From: Hymenobacter monticola
Lineage (GTDB): Bacteria > Bacteroidota > Bacteroidia > Cytophagales > Hymenobacteraceae
DNA length: 64,000 nucleotides
NCBI RefSeq assembly: GCF_022811645.1
Contig: NZ_CP094534.1
Coordinates: 1,736,001-1,800,000 of the forward strand
Reading direction: 5' to 3'
This document shows, piece by piece, positions 20,681-28,333 of this stretch. A model generated the notes under the pieces. That model worked only from the letters and a program-made list of their open reading frames with translations, was not told the origin of the DNA and did not search any database. The first letter of the stretch is position 1. The number at the start of each line of letters is the position of its first letter. A program made the translations under genes and the position numbers.

Positions 20681-20698
20681 CACAGCCTTTGGGCTGTG
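20681..20698 (+). other. Small intercistronic hairpin
   Basis: Arms cacagcc and ggctgtg with a 4-nt loop begin one base after the fusion-protein stop codon. There is no T-tract, so it is more likely an RNA-stability or partial attenuation structure than a terminator. Confidence 0.4.
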
Positions 20699-20734
20699 AT
20701 TTCTCACGCTTTTTACTAGAACGCTAGAAAAGCT

Positions 20735-23700
20735 ATGCAAGACTTAGAGAAAGAGTTTGGGCCGACCAGTTGGTCCATCAACAACAAAACCAGCATCTAC
20801 ATCATCACGGTGATACTGTGCGTGGCGGGGATTTTTGCCTACATCAAGCTGGGCAAGGAGAAATTCCCCGACATCGTGATTCCGCGCATCATCGTGGCCA
20901 CGGTGTACCCCGGCACCTCGCCGGCCGACATCGAGAACCTGGTGACGCGCCAGCTCGAAAAGGAGATTAAAAGCGTGAACGGGGTGAAGAAAATCAGCTC
21001 CACCTCGAACCAGGACTATTGCATCGTGGACGTGGAGTTCAACTCCGGCGTGGACGTGCAGTACGCCAAGCAGCTCATCAAGGACGCCGTGGACAAGGCC
21101 GCCACCGAGCTGCCCAACGACCTGCCCACCGCCCCCACGGTGAAGGAAATTAACATCTCGGAGCAGCCCATCATGTACGTCAACCTGAGCGGCAACCTGC
21201 CCGCCGCCCAGCTCAAAAAGTACGCCGACGACTTCCAGGACAAGATTGAGGCCCTGCCCGAAATCACCCGCGTCGACATTATCGGTGCCTTGGACCAGCA
21301 GGTGAACGTGGACGTGGACCTGAACAAGCTGCGCGCCTCGCGCCTGGGCTTCTCGGACATCACCCGCGCCATTGGCGGCGAAAACCTGACCGTGTCGGGC
21401 GGCTCCATTGATGTGGGCAATCAGAAGCGCGCCGTGCGCGTGGCCGGCCAGTATGCCCGGGCCGAGGACATTGCCGATATCCAGGTGAAGAACCTCAACG
21501 GCGCGGCCGTGCGCCTCGGCGACATTGCCACCGTGGTGGACGGCTTCAAGGACCGCGAAAGCTTCGCCCGCCTCGACGGCAAGCCTGCCATCACCCTGAA
21601 CGTGGTGAAGCGCCAGGGCGAAAACCTGATTGACGCTTCGGACAAAATCAAGGCCATTGTGAAGGACGCCGAGCTGACGCTGCCCAAGGAGCTGAAAGTG
21701 ACCATCACCGGCGACTCTTCGAACGACACCCGCGTGACGCTGCACGACCTCATCAACACCATCATCATCGGCTTCCTGTTGGTGACGGCCATCCTCATGT
21801 TCTTCATGGGCACCACCAACGCCATGTTCGTGGGCCTCTCGGTGCCGATTTCGATGTTCCTGGCCTTCCTCATCATCCCGGGCTTCGATTTTTCGCTGAA
21901 CATGATTGTGCTCTTCGCCTTCCTGCTGGCGCTGGGCATTGTGGTGGACGATGCCATTGTGGTCATCGAAAACACCCACCGCCTGCTGCACGAGCACCCC
22001 AATCTGAGCACCGAAAAAGCCGCCAAATTCGCCGCCGGCGAGGTATTCGTGCCCGTGCTGGCCGGCACGCTCACCACGGTGGCGCCGTTTGTGCCGCTCA
22101 TGTTCTGGCCCGGCATCGTGGGCTCGTTCATGTACTACCTGCCGGTCACGCTCATCATCACGCTCATGTCGTCGCTGGTGGTGGCTTTCATCATGAACCC
22201 GGTGTTTGCCGTGAGCTTCATGGCCCGCGAGGAGCATTTTGAAGAAGACCTGCACAGCAAGCCCAAAGCCACGCGCGGCTTCCTCATCGCCATCGGCGTG
22301 CTGGTGGCGCTGGGCATCCTGTTCAACGTGCTGGCCCTGGGCAAGACGCCCGAAGTCGGCCCCGACGGCGAAACGTCCGGCCTGCTGGGCCACTTCCTCG
22401 GCAACCTTTGCCTGGCCCTGGCCGGCTTCATCATCCTCGACAAATACGTGCTGGTGAAGATGATTGCCTGGTTCCAGACCCGCGCCCTGCCCAAGTTCCA
22501 GAACGGCTACGCCAGCCTGGTGCGCTGGGCCATCAGCCACCCGGTCATTGTCATGGTGGGCGTGGTCATCGTCTTCATCGGCTCGTTCGTGGCCGTGGGC
22601 ATCCGCGGGCCCAAGGTGGACTTCTTCCCCAAAGGCGACCCCAAGTTCATCTACACCTACCTGCGCATGCCCGTCGGCACCCGCGTGGAAGTGACGGACT
22701 CGGTGACCAAAGTGCTCGAAAACCGCATCTACGGCGTCATCGGCCGCAACAACCCCGACGTGGAATCGGTGATTACCAACGTGGCCATCGGCGCCGGCGA
22801 CCCCAGCGAGGCCACGGCTTCGGGCGTGTCGCAGTCGCACATGGGCAAGGTGGGCGTGGCCTTCAAGGAGCTGAGCGACCGCAAAGGCCCCGCCACCAGC
22901 ACCTACATGGATAAAATCCGCGAGGTGGTGAAAGGCATCCCCGGCGCCGAGGTATCGGTGGACCAGGAAGCCAGCGGCCCGCCCCAGCAGAAGCCCATCG
23001 CCATCGAAGTGAGCGGCGACGACTACCCGGCCCTGGCCAAGCTCTCCAAGAAAGTGGAGCGCTACGTGGATTCCCTGCACATCAGCGGTATCGAGGACCT
23101 GCGCTCCAACCTGGAAGACCGCAACCCCGAAATCGCCGTCAACATCGACCGCACCCGCGCCAACCGCGAGGGCATCAGCACCGGCCAGATTGGCCTGGAA
23201 GTCCGCACCGCCATCTACGGCTCGGAAGCCAGCAAATTCAAGACGCCGGATGATGAATACCCCATCCAGGTGCGCTACGCCAAGCCCTACCGCAACGACG
23301 TGGACGCCGTGGTGAACGCCCCGCTCACCTTCCGCGACGCCACCGGCGCCGTGCGCCAGGTGCCCATCTCGTCCATCGCCACCGTCAGCTACGGCAGCAC
23401 CTACGGCGGCATCAAGCGCAAAGACACCAAGCGCGTCATCACCATCAGCTCCAACGTGCTCAACGGCTTCACCGGCCCCGACGTGGCCGCCCAGGTGAAG
23501 CAGGCCCTCAAAGCCTTCCCCGTGCCCAACGGCTACAACGTGCGGATGGGCGGCGCCGAGGAAGACCAGAAGGAAACCACCGACTTCCTGCCCATGGCCG
23601 GCATCGGCGCGCTGGGCCTCATCTTCCTCATCCTCGTCACGCAGTTCAACTCGTTCAGTAAGCCGATTATCATCCTCTCTGAAGTGCTGTTCTCGATTGC

Positions 23701-24223
23701 GGGCGTGTTCTGGGGCCTGGCCATCACGGGCCAGAACGTGAGCATCGTGATGACGGGCGTGGGCATCATCGCCCTGGCCGGCATCGTGGTGAAAAACGGG
23801 ATTCTGCTGGTCGAATTCACCGACATCCTGCGCGCCCAGGGCATGCCGCTGCGCGAGGCCATCGTGCTGGCCGGCCGCACCCGCCTCAACCCCGTGATTC
23901 TGACGGCCACGGCCGCCACGCTGGGCCTCATCCCGCTGGCCATCGGCCTGAACATCGACTTCTACGAGCTGTTCGCCTCCGGCAACGCCCACTTCTTCAT
24001 CGGTGGCGAATCGGTGACGTTCTGGGGCCCGCTGGCCTGGACCATCATCTTCGGCCTGGTGTTCGCTACGGCCATCACCCTGCTGGTGGTGCCGGTGATG
24101 TATCTGCTGAGCGAAACGCTCAAAGGAAAAATTTCGGGAAAAAATCCCGACCACGTTGCAACCATTTCCAAAGAGGTGGACTCTGAAGAAATACAGGCGG
24201 TACGGCCGCCTGTACTAGCCTAG
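20735..24223 (+). CDS. RND-family efflux pump, inner membrane transporter
   Basis: 1162 residues, AcrB/MexB superfamily. It starts with a cytoplasmic stretch and TM1, a large periplasmic pore domain (YPGTSPADIENLVTRQLEKE), and the conserved TM4 acidic pair in GIVVDDAIVVIENTHR, which carries protons. The second half repeats the pattern (GIIALAGIVVKNGILLVEF). It is longer than the usual 1030-1050 residues: residues about 502-585 form an insert with two further hydrophobic segments between the two halves. It expels drugs or other amphiphiles using the proton gradient. Last gene of the TetR operon; GC-rich hairpins follow at the stop codon. Confidence 0.93.
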   Translation: MQDLEKEFGPTSWSINNKTSIYIITVILCVAGIFAYIKLGKEKFPDIVIPRIIVATVYPGTSPADIENLVTRQLEKEIKSVNGVKKISSTSNQDYCIVDVEFNSGVDVQYAKQLIKDAVDKAATELPNDLPTAPTVKEINISEQPIMYVNLSGNLPAAQLKKYADDFQDKIEALPEITRVDIIGALDQQVNVDVDLNKLRASRLGFSDITRAIGGENLTVSGGSIDVGNQKRAVRVAGQYARAEDIADIQVKNLNGAAVRLGDIATVVDGFKDRESFARLDGKPAITLNVVKRQGENLIDASDKIKAIVKDAELTLPKELKVTITGDSSNDTRVTLHDLINTIIIGFLLVTAILMFFMGTTNAMFVGLSVPISMFLAFLIIPGFDFSLNMIVLFAFLLALGIVVDDAIVVIENTHRLLHEHPNLSTEKAAKFAAGEVFVPVLAGTLTTVAPFVPLMFWPGIVGSFMYYLPVTLIITLMSSLVVAFIMNPVFAVSFMAREEHFEEDLHSKPKATRGFLIAIGVLVALGILFNVLALGKTPEVGPDGETSGLLGHFLGNLCLALAGFIILDKYVLVKMIAWFQTRALPKFQNGYASLVRWAISHPVIVMVGVVIVFIGSFVAVGIRGPKVDFFPKGDPKFIYTYLRMPVGTRVEVTDSVTKVLENRIYGVIGRNNPDVESVITNVAIGAGDPSEATASGVSQSHMGKVGVAFKELSDRKGPATSTYMDKIREVVKGIPGAEVSVDQEASGPPQQKPIAIEVSGDDYPALAKLSKKVERYVDSLHISGIEDLRSNLEDRNPEIAVNIDRTRANREGISTGQIGLEVRTAIYGSEASKFKTPDDEYPIQVRYAKPYRNDVDAVVNAPLTFRDATGAVRQVPISSIATVSYGSTYGGIKRKDTKRVITISSNVLNGFTGPDVAAQVKQALKAFPVPNGYNVRMGGAEEDQKETTDFLPMAGIGALGLIFLILVTQFNSFSKPIIILSEVLFSIAGVFWGLAITGQNVSIVMTGVGIIALAGIVVKNGILLVEFTDILRAQGMPLREAIVLAGRTRLNPVILTATAATLGLIPLAIGLNIDFYELFASGNAHFFIGGESVTFWGPLAWTIIFGLVFATAITLLVVPVMYLLSETLKGKISGKNPDHVATISKEVDSEEIQAVRPPVLA

Positions 24224-24300
24224 CATTTTCCGCGTTTTGGCGCCCGTCGGCCGGTTTTTGTTGCAGCACTAACCGCTTTTATCCCACCCCGACGGGCGCC
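24192..24300 (+). terminator. Two hairpins at the end of the efflux operon
   Basis: The first (24192-24214, arms tacaggcgg/ccgcctgta, 5-nt loop) lies within the last RND codons. The second has 12-bp perfect arms (24239-24250 and 24289-24300, ggcgcccgtcgg) around a 38-nt loop. Neither has a T-run after it, so termination is likely but not certain. Confidence 0.45.
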
Positions 24301-24351
24301 TCACCGCAGGGTGCCCACTTCAGTAGCCTCACCGTTTTTTTCGCAACTATT

Positions 24352-24618
24352 ATGTACGTATCCACTAGCACCGCTCACCACACGCCCACCATCGAGCAGC
24401 AGGTTTTCCGCATCATCAGCAAGCGCAAGGCCATCCGGGCCAGCCGCGTGCGCAAAACCGCCAGCCTCGCCCGCGACCTGCGCTTCGACACCGTCGACGT
24501 GGTCGACATCATCCTCGAGCTGGAGCGCAACTTCAGCATCACCATCCCCGACGAAGTGCCCCTCACCACCGTGGGCGATTTCGTGCGCTACGTGCGCGAG
24601 CACGCCGCCGCCGCTTAA
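24352..24618 (+). CDS. Acyl-carrier-like protein lacking the phosphopantetheine serine
   Basis: 88 residues. The second half follows the acyl carrier protein pattern closely (VVDIILELERNFSITIPDEV, then TTVGDFVRYV), but the DSLD motif that carries the 4'-phosphopantetheine arm reads DTVD: Thr47 in place of Ser, codon ACC at 24490-24492. The N-terminal half is basic (ISKRKAIRASRVRK) and unlike a normal ACP. It may be an ACP-derived scaffold or regulator rather than an acyl carrier; if Thr can be modified the role could be retained. It stands alone, 129 bp after the RND gene and before a bidirectional terminator. Confidence 0.8.
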   Translation: MYVSTSTAHHTPTIEQQVFRIISKRKAIRASRVRKTASLARDLRFDTVDVVDIILELERNFSITIPDEVPLTTVGDFVRYVREHAAAA

Positions 24619-24667
24619 TAAGGAAGGCTGCCCGCTACCAGGCTATTGCTTATTAGTTGCTATCATT

Positions 24668-24706
24668 GAAAAAGGCCCCGGAACTAGGTTCCAGGGCCTT
24701 TTTTGC
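24668..24706. terminator. Bidirectional terminator between convergent genes
   Basis: Arms aaggccc/gggcctt with an inner ggaa/ttcc extension, flanked by A-run and T-run, so it works on both strands. It serves the ACP-like gene (plus) and the DUF1232 gene (minus). Confidence 0.85.
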
Positions 24707-24722
24707 ATTTGATAAAATCGGT

Positions 24723-25604
24723 TTAGCGCACGTTGCCACCCGAGTCGAGGCGGCCGGCGTCACTTTCGTTGCGGCTGCCTTCCCAGGTGCGCACCGTGGC
24801 GCCGCTGGTGTCGCCGGTAGGCTTCATATCATCGCCTTGCGTGTGCACCGGGGCCGGGCTGCTACTCTCGGGCGAGCCCAAGCCGGAGTCGGTGTTCGAC
24901 TGTTGGCTGGAAGAATTAGTGTGCGACTCGGGGTGGGTGCCGTGCTGCTTGGCTGACTCAGCGGCGGGCTGGGGCGTGGAAGGATGCTGGTTATCAGGGT
25001 TCGAGTCAGTGCCGGAGGCTTTATTTGCAGTGGCTGGGTTGTCACTGGTGCCGGCATTTTTAGCCGACTCGCGGGCGGGCTGGGCGCGGTCCTCGTCGTA
25101 GTTGATGGGCGTCAGGCCGCCCATCGACGCGGCGGCGTTTTCGGCAGCAGCTTTATCGGTATTGCCAGCTACCACCGGGCGCGTCAGCTCCCACTCGTTA
25201 AACCTGTCCATCTCGTGCTTGAGGGTAGTTGAGAACCAGGCCACCAGGGCCACGTCGTCGAGCAGGCCCAGCACCGGAATGAAGTCCGGAATCAAGTCAA
25301 TTGGGCTCAGGAAATAGATGAGCACGGCCACCGCAGCCGCCACCGTAGTGCCGGGCACGCCGGTGTACTCACCCGAAATCGACGCCTTGATGAGCCGGAA
25401 CATGGTCTGGAGCGTTTCCCAGGCTTCGTGGGCCAGCGTGCCTACTTCGTTCTTCTGGCTAGCTTTCTGGTAGGCGTCCGTCAGCAGCTTTTTCATGCGC
25501 GTGGGCTGCTTGATGTAGCCCTCGGCGGTGCTGAGAAATTTCTTAAAAAAGGCCGAGCCGGCCACGTCGTTGCCGGAAGGCGGGGTTTGTTGATTTTGAG
25601 CCAC
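24723..25604 (-). CDS. DUF1232 (YkvA-like) membrane protein with disordered tail
   Basis: 293 residues. Residues about 85-135 are a DUF1232 domain with the typical YFLSPIDLIPDFIPVLGLLD and DDVALVAWF; the hydrophobic stretch before it could span the membrane. The family has no settled function. The C-terminal 130 residues are low-complexity (Ser, Asn, Gln, Ala, Thr, Pro rich; SNTDSGLGSPESSSPAP), likely disordered and much longer than in usual family members. Single gene ending at a bidirectional terminator. Confidence 0.85.
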   Translation of the reverse strand: MAQNQQTPPSGNDVAGSAFFKKFLSTAEGYIKQPTRMKKLLTDAYQKASQKNEVGTLAHEAWETLQTMFRLIKASISGEYTGVPGTTVAAAVAVLIYFLSPIDLIPDFIPVLGLLDDVALVAWFSTTLKHEMDRFNEWELTRPVVAGNTDKAAAENAAASMGGLTPINYDEDRAQPARESAKNAGTSDNPATANKASGTDSNPDNQHPSTPQPAAESAKQHGTHPESHTNSSSQQSNTDSGLGSPESSSPAPVHTQGDDMKPTGDTSGATVRTWEGSRNESDAGRLDSGGNVR

Positions 25605-25791
25605 GGAGTGCAGGATTTAAGAGTGCAGAAAATGAGAAGGACGGGCTGGCCCCTTTGTAAGGCCTGAATACTACAGTAGATGGGCTAAGGTTGTGAAGAG
25701 TACGGTAACACGCCTCTTAAGCAGTAAAAAAGTCAACTCAATCGGCGGGCGGCGGAGCATAATCGCAGCAAGCCAAATGTCGTTACAGCAC

Positions 25792-25823
25792 AACGGCCCG
25801 CTTCTGGAAAGAAACGGGCCGTT
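25792..25823 (-). terminator. Hairpin after the protease/anti-sigma gene
   Basis: Arms aacggcccg (25792-25800) and cgggccgtt (25815-25823), 14-nt loop, about 30 bp past the stop at 25853. It lacks a strong T-run. The rest of 25605-25852 shows no gene. Confidence 0.55.
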
Positions 25824-25852
25824 GCAGCGGTCAGAAAGCGTTGGGAATTGAA

Positions 25853-27028
25853 TTAGTTTTCAAATACCTTCACCACGAACACGTAGTCCTGCAGCTTCTT
25901 CAGCTGCTGCGGACGGGCGGCACCGGTCAGCTGGTTCGATTTGGGCAGGCGGTAGGGCGTTGCGGGCTGGGTGTTGCGCAGCGAATCCACGAGCCGCACC
26001 AGGTACGACGACTTGGTGGCGAAGGAAGTGCCTTCCAAGTCATTCTGCCGGGCATTGATAACCCCAATCAGATTGCCCTGCGCGTCGAGCAGCGGCCCGC
26101 CCGAGTTGCCGGGGTTCACCGGAATGCTGATTTGGTAAGCCGCCGTGTCGCCTTCGAAGCCCGAGCGCGCGCTCAGGGAGCCTTCGCCGTACACCACGTC
26201 TTCACGCGGGTAGCCCAGCGTAAACACCCGCTCGCCCAGGTCGGCCTGGCCAGCTTTGAAGGTGTAGGGCAGGCGGCCGAAGCCGGTGAAGCGCTTGTCG
26301 GTGATGCGCAGAATGGCCAGGTCGTGGGCTTTGTCAGAATACACCGGCTCGACGCGGTAGCGCTGCCGGTCGCGTCCCTCCACCTGCAGTGAATCGGCTC
26401 CTTTGATAACGTGGTAGCTCGTTACTAGATAGCCTTCCGCCGTCAGAGCGAAGCCCGTGCCGCCAAACTTGCCGTCCTTAAAAGGCGGCGGCAACACCGT
26501 TTTGCCGTCGATGCGCTCAATGGTGCGGTTGAGGGCCCGCTGGTTTTGTTTAAGGTTGTTGATTTCGCGGCGCATCCACTGAATGGAAGCCGGCGCCTGC
26601 ACCTTCGAACTGCGCCAGATGTCCAGGCCCAGGAGCGTGGCAAACACGGCCATCACGGCCACCGAGGCGGCCACGCCCACCGTGGCGCGGTGCCCGCTCC
26701 AAAACTCGCGCAGCTTGCGCTCGGTGCGCGAGATGCGCAGCATCGGGTTCACGGTGTGGGTGAAGGGGCTGGCTTTTTCGGCCACGGGCGCTTCGGTCGG
26801 GGCCTCGGCGGTCAGCATGGCGGCGTGAATGCCGCGCAGCTGCTCACGCGTCTGCTGGCGCTGGCGGTAGCCGCGCAGCGTGCCGGTCAGCTCCTTGAAG
26901 TCGGCGTAGCGCAGGGCAAAGTCCGGGTCGGCCGCCAGGCGCGCTTCGAGGCTGGTGCGGGCGGGCCCGGCCAGCTCGCCGTGCGAGTAAGCTTCAAATA
27001 AGGCGTAATAGTCTGCTTCAGTCATCAT
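25853..27028 (-). CDS. Membrane protein: anti-sigma-like head fused to trypsin-like (HtrA-type) serine protease
   Basis: 391 residues in three parts. Residues 1-75 resemble the short N-terminal region of Bacteroidota anti-sigma factors (helical, DYYALFEAYSHGELAGPAR, then RLAADPDFALRYADF). Residues 116-138 are a single membrane segment. From about 185 there is a trypsin-like domain with the complete triad: His206 in TSYHVIKG, Asp236 in AHDLAIL, Ser309 in NPGNSGGPL. No PDZ domain is present. The predicted topology puts the head in the cytoplasm and the protease in the periplasm. It lies directly downstream of an ECF sigma factor gene, so it may sense envelope state and control that sigma factor. 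The anti-sigma assignment is inference from context and composition; the protease is clear. Confidence 0.85.
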   Translation of the reverse strand: MMTEADYYALFEAYSHGELAGPARTSLEARLAADPDFALRYADFKELTGTLRGYRQRQQTREQLRGIHAAMLTAEAPTEAPVAEKASPFTHTVNPMLRISRTERKLREFWSGHRATVGVAASVAVMAVFATLLGLDIWRSSKVQAPASIQWMRREINNLKQNQRALNRTIERIDGKTVLPPPFKDGKFGGTGFALTAEGYLVTSYHVIKGADSLQVEGRDRQRYRVEPVYSDKAHDLAILRITDKRFTGFGRLPYTFKAGQADLGERVFTLGYPREDVVYGEGSLSARSGFEGDTAAYQISIPVNPGNSGGPLLDAQGNLIGVINARQNDLEGTSFATKSSYLVRLVDSLRNTQPATPYRLPKSNQLTGAARPQQLKKLQDYVFVVKVFEN

Positions 27029-27072
27029 GGGGTAAGCCTGCCGGTGGGAGCGGCAGCGGTAAGCGGAGGAGT

Positions 27073-27167
27073 AGTTAGTGATAAGTATTAAGTAGTGAGA
27101 CGCATGACGAGTTGGGAGTGCTAATCAGTCCTAACAACATCTCACTACTCAATACTTATTACTAACT
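27073..27167. repeat. Inverted repeat between sigma factor and protease genes
   Basis: 28-bp arms (27073-27100 and 27140-27167) match at 26 positions around a 39-nt loop. The arm begins 2 bp after the sigma factor stop codon, so the hairpin fills the junction of the two cistrons. It is AT-rich and unlike the other repeat families in the window. Confidence 0.85.
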
Positions 27168-27168
27168 G

Positions 27169-27777
27169 CTAAATAGGCTCTTCTTTATAATGGGCAAAGA
27201 ATAGTTTTTTGAGGCGCACGAGGCACTTGTATTTCTGGTTTTTGGCATTGTCGGCGTTGGTGTAGCCGAATTCTGCCGTGAGGTCCTGCATCGACTTGTC
27301 GTGCAGGTAGAAGCCTTCCAAAAGCGAACGACAAGGCTCCCCCAGGTGGTTCAGGGCCTCGCTCATGGTGGTGAAGCGGCGGTCCTGTTCCTCGGCGGCC
27401 AGCACGTCTTCCTCGGCCCCCGTGTTGAGGTAGGGGCCGTGCTCCTCGTCGTCGAGCAGGCGCACGCCAAAGCGGCTTTTGCTCGTGAGGCGCTTCAGCC
27501 ACAGGCGGCGGCACACGGCGTAGAGGTAGGTTTTAATCTGGCAGCTCAGCTCCAGGGAGTTGTCGCGCACCTTTTCATAAAACACCATCACGCCCTCCTG
27601 GTACACGTCCTGGGCGTCGTCTTCGGAGCCGCTGTTTTGCAGCACGAAGTGCGACACCATGGGCCAGTGCAGCCGGTAGAGGTGGGCCAGCGCCCGCTCA
27701 TCGCCGGAGCGAATGGCGGCAATCAGCGCATCGTCGGTAGGAGTCAAAGAAGAGGAAGTTGGATTGCCCCTGCTCAT
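27169..27777 (-). CDS. ECF-type RNA polymerase sigma factor
   Basis: 202 residues. Region 2 covers about residues 15-90 (ALAHLYRLHWPMVSHFVLQ, DDAQDVYQEGVMVFYEKV, QIKTYLYAVCRRLWLKRL); region 4 lies near 140-195 (LGEPCRSLLEGFYLHDKSMQ, DLTAEFGYTNADNAKNQKYK). It directs RNA polymerase to an envelope or stress regulon. The gene is followed by the membrane protease with an anti-sigma-like head, a usual arrangement for a sigma factor and its controller, but with a 95-bp inverted repeat between them. Confidence 0.92.
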   Translation of the reverse strand: MSRGNPTSSSLTPTDDALIAAIRSGDERALAHLYRLHWPMVSHFVLQNSGSEDDAQDVYQEGVMVFYEKVRDNSLELSCQIKTYLYAVCRRLWLKRLTSKSRFGVRLLDDEEHGPYLNTGAEEDVLAAEEQDRRFTTMSEALNHLGEPCRSLLEGFYLHDKSMQDLTAEFGYTNADNAKNQKYKCLVRLKKLFFAHYKEEPI

Positions 27778-27912
27778 TCACTTTGGGAGTTAATACGAAT
27801 GTGGGCGCCAAGTAACCCGCCGAAAAAATATTTTTCTGGGCCGGGTTACCTTTTCAAAAGGGCCGAATAAAGGGCGTTTTTAAGTTAACCCATTTTCAAA
27901 ATTACCCCCAAA

Positions 27913-28203
27913 ATGAACAACCTGTTCAAAGTTGCTGCCCTGGGCCTCGCCCTGACCGCTGGTCTGACCTCGTGCGAGTCGAAGAAGACCGAAGAGACCA
28001 CCATCGAGACCCCGGCTGCTGGCACCGAGACGACCACCACCACCACCACCGACAGCACCGCTATGGCTGCTCCGGCTGCTGACGCTACGGCTGCTCCGGC
28101 TACCACCGAAGGTGCTGCTGCTCCCGCTGCTGGCGCTACCACCGAAGGCGCTACCACCGCTGGTACTACCACCACCACCACGACCACCGAAGCTCCTAAG
28201 TAG
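27913..28203 (+). CDS. Small Thr/Ala-rich lipoprotein
   Basis: 96 residues. The signal sequence ends in a lipobox (GLTSC, Cys near 21). The mature part is almost wholly Thr, Ala, Pro, Glu and Gly, with runs of threonine coded largely by ACC. No domain is visible; such low-complexity lipoproteins may be surface spacers and possibly O-glycosylated. It is transcribed away from the ECF sigma factor gene 135 bp upstream, and ends before a terminator. Confidence 0.75.
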   Translation: MNNLFKVAALGLALTAGLTSCESKKTEETTIETPAAGTETTTTTTTDSTAMAAPAADATAAPATTEGAAAPAAGATTEGATTAGTTTTTTTTEAPK

Positions 28204-28250
28204 TTGTCGGCCGGTTTTGGCCGGCGCAATGCTTAAGCATCTGTAGTTAA

Positions 28251-28292
28251 GAAAAGCCCAGATTTTCCAGCAGGAAAGTCCGGGCTTTTTTG
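28251..28292 (+). terminator. Terminator after the Thr/Ala-rich lipoprotein gene
   Basis: Arms aaaagccc/gggctttt with an interrupted inner stem and a T-run on the plus strand, about 50 bp past the stop codon. It may also serve the minus-strand mcrC gene ending at 28334. Confidence 0.8.
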
Positions 28293-28333
28293 CGTTTGGC
28301 GACATCTACGAAGCTGGTTGTAATGTCCGCTTC

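Noticed and set aside
20744-24154. 1136-residue open frame on the minus strand
   Set aside because: Antisense to the RND pump; His/Val/Gly-rich composition without motifs, a shadow of the pump's codon bias.
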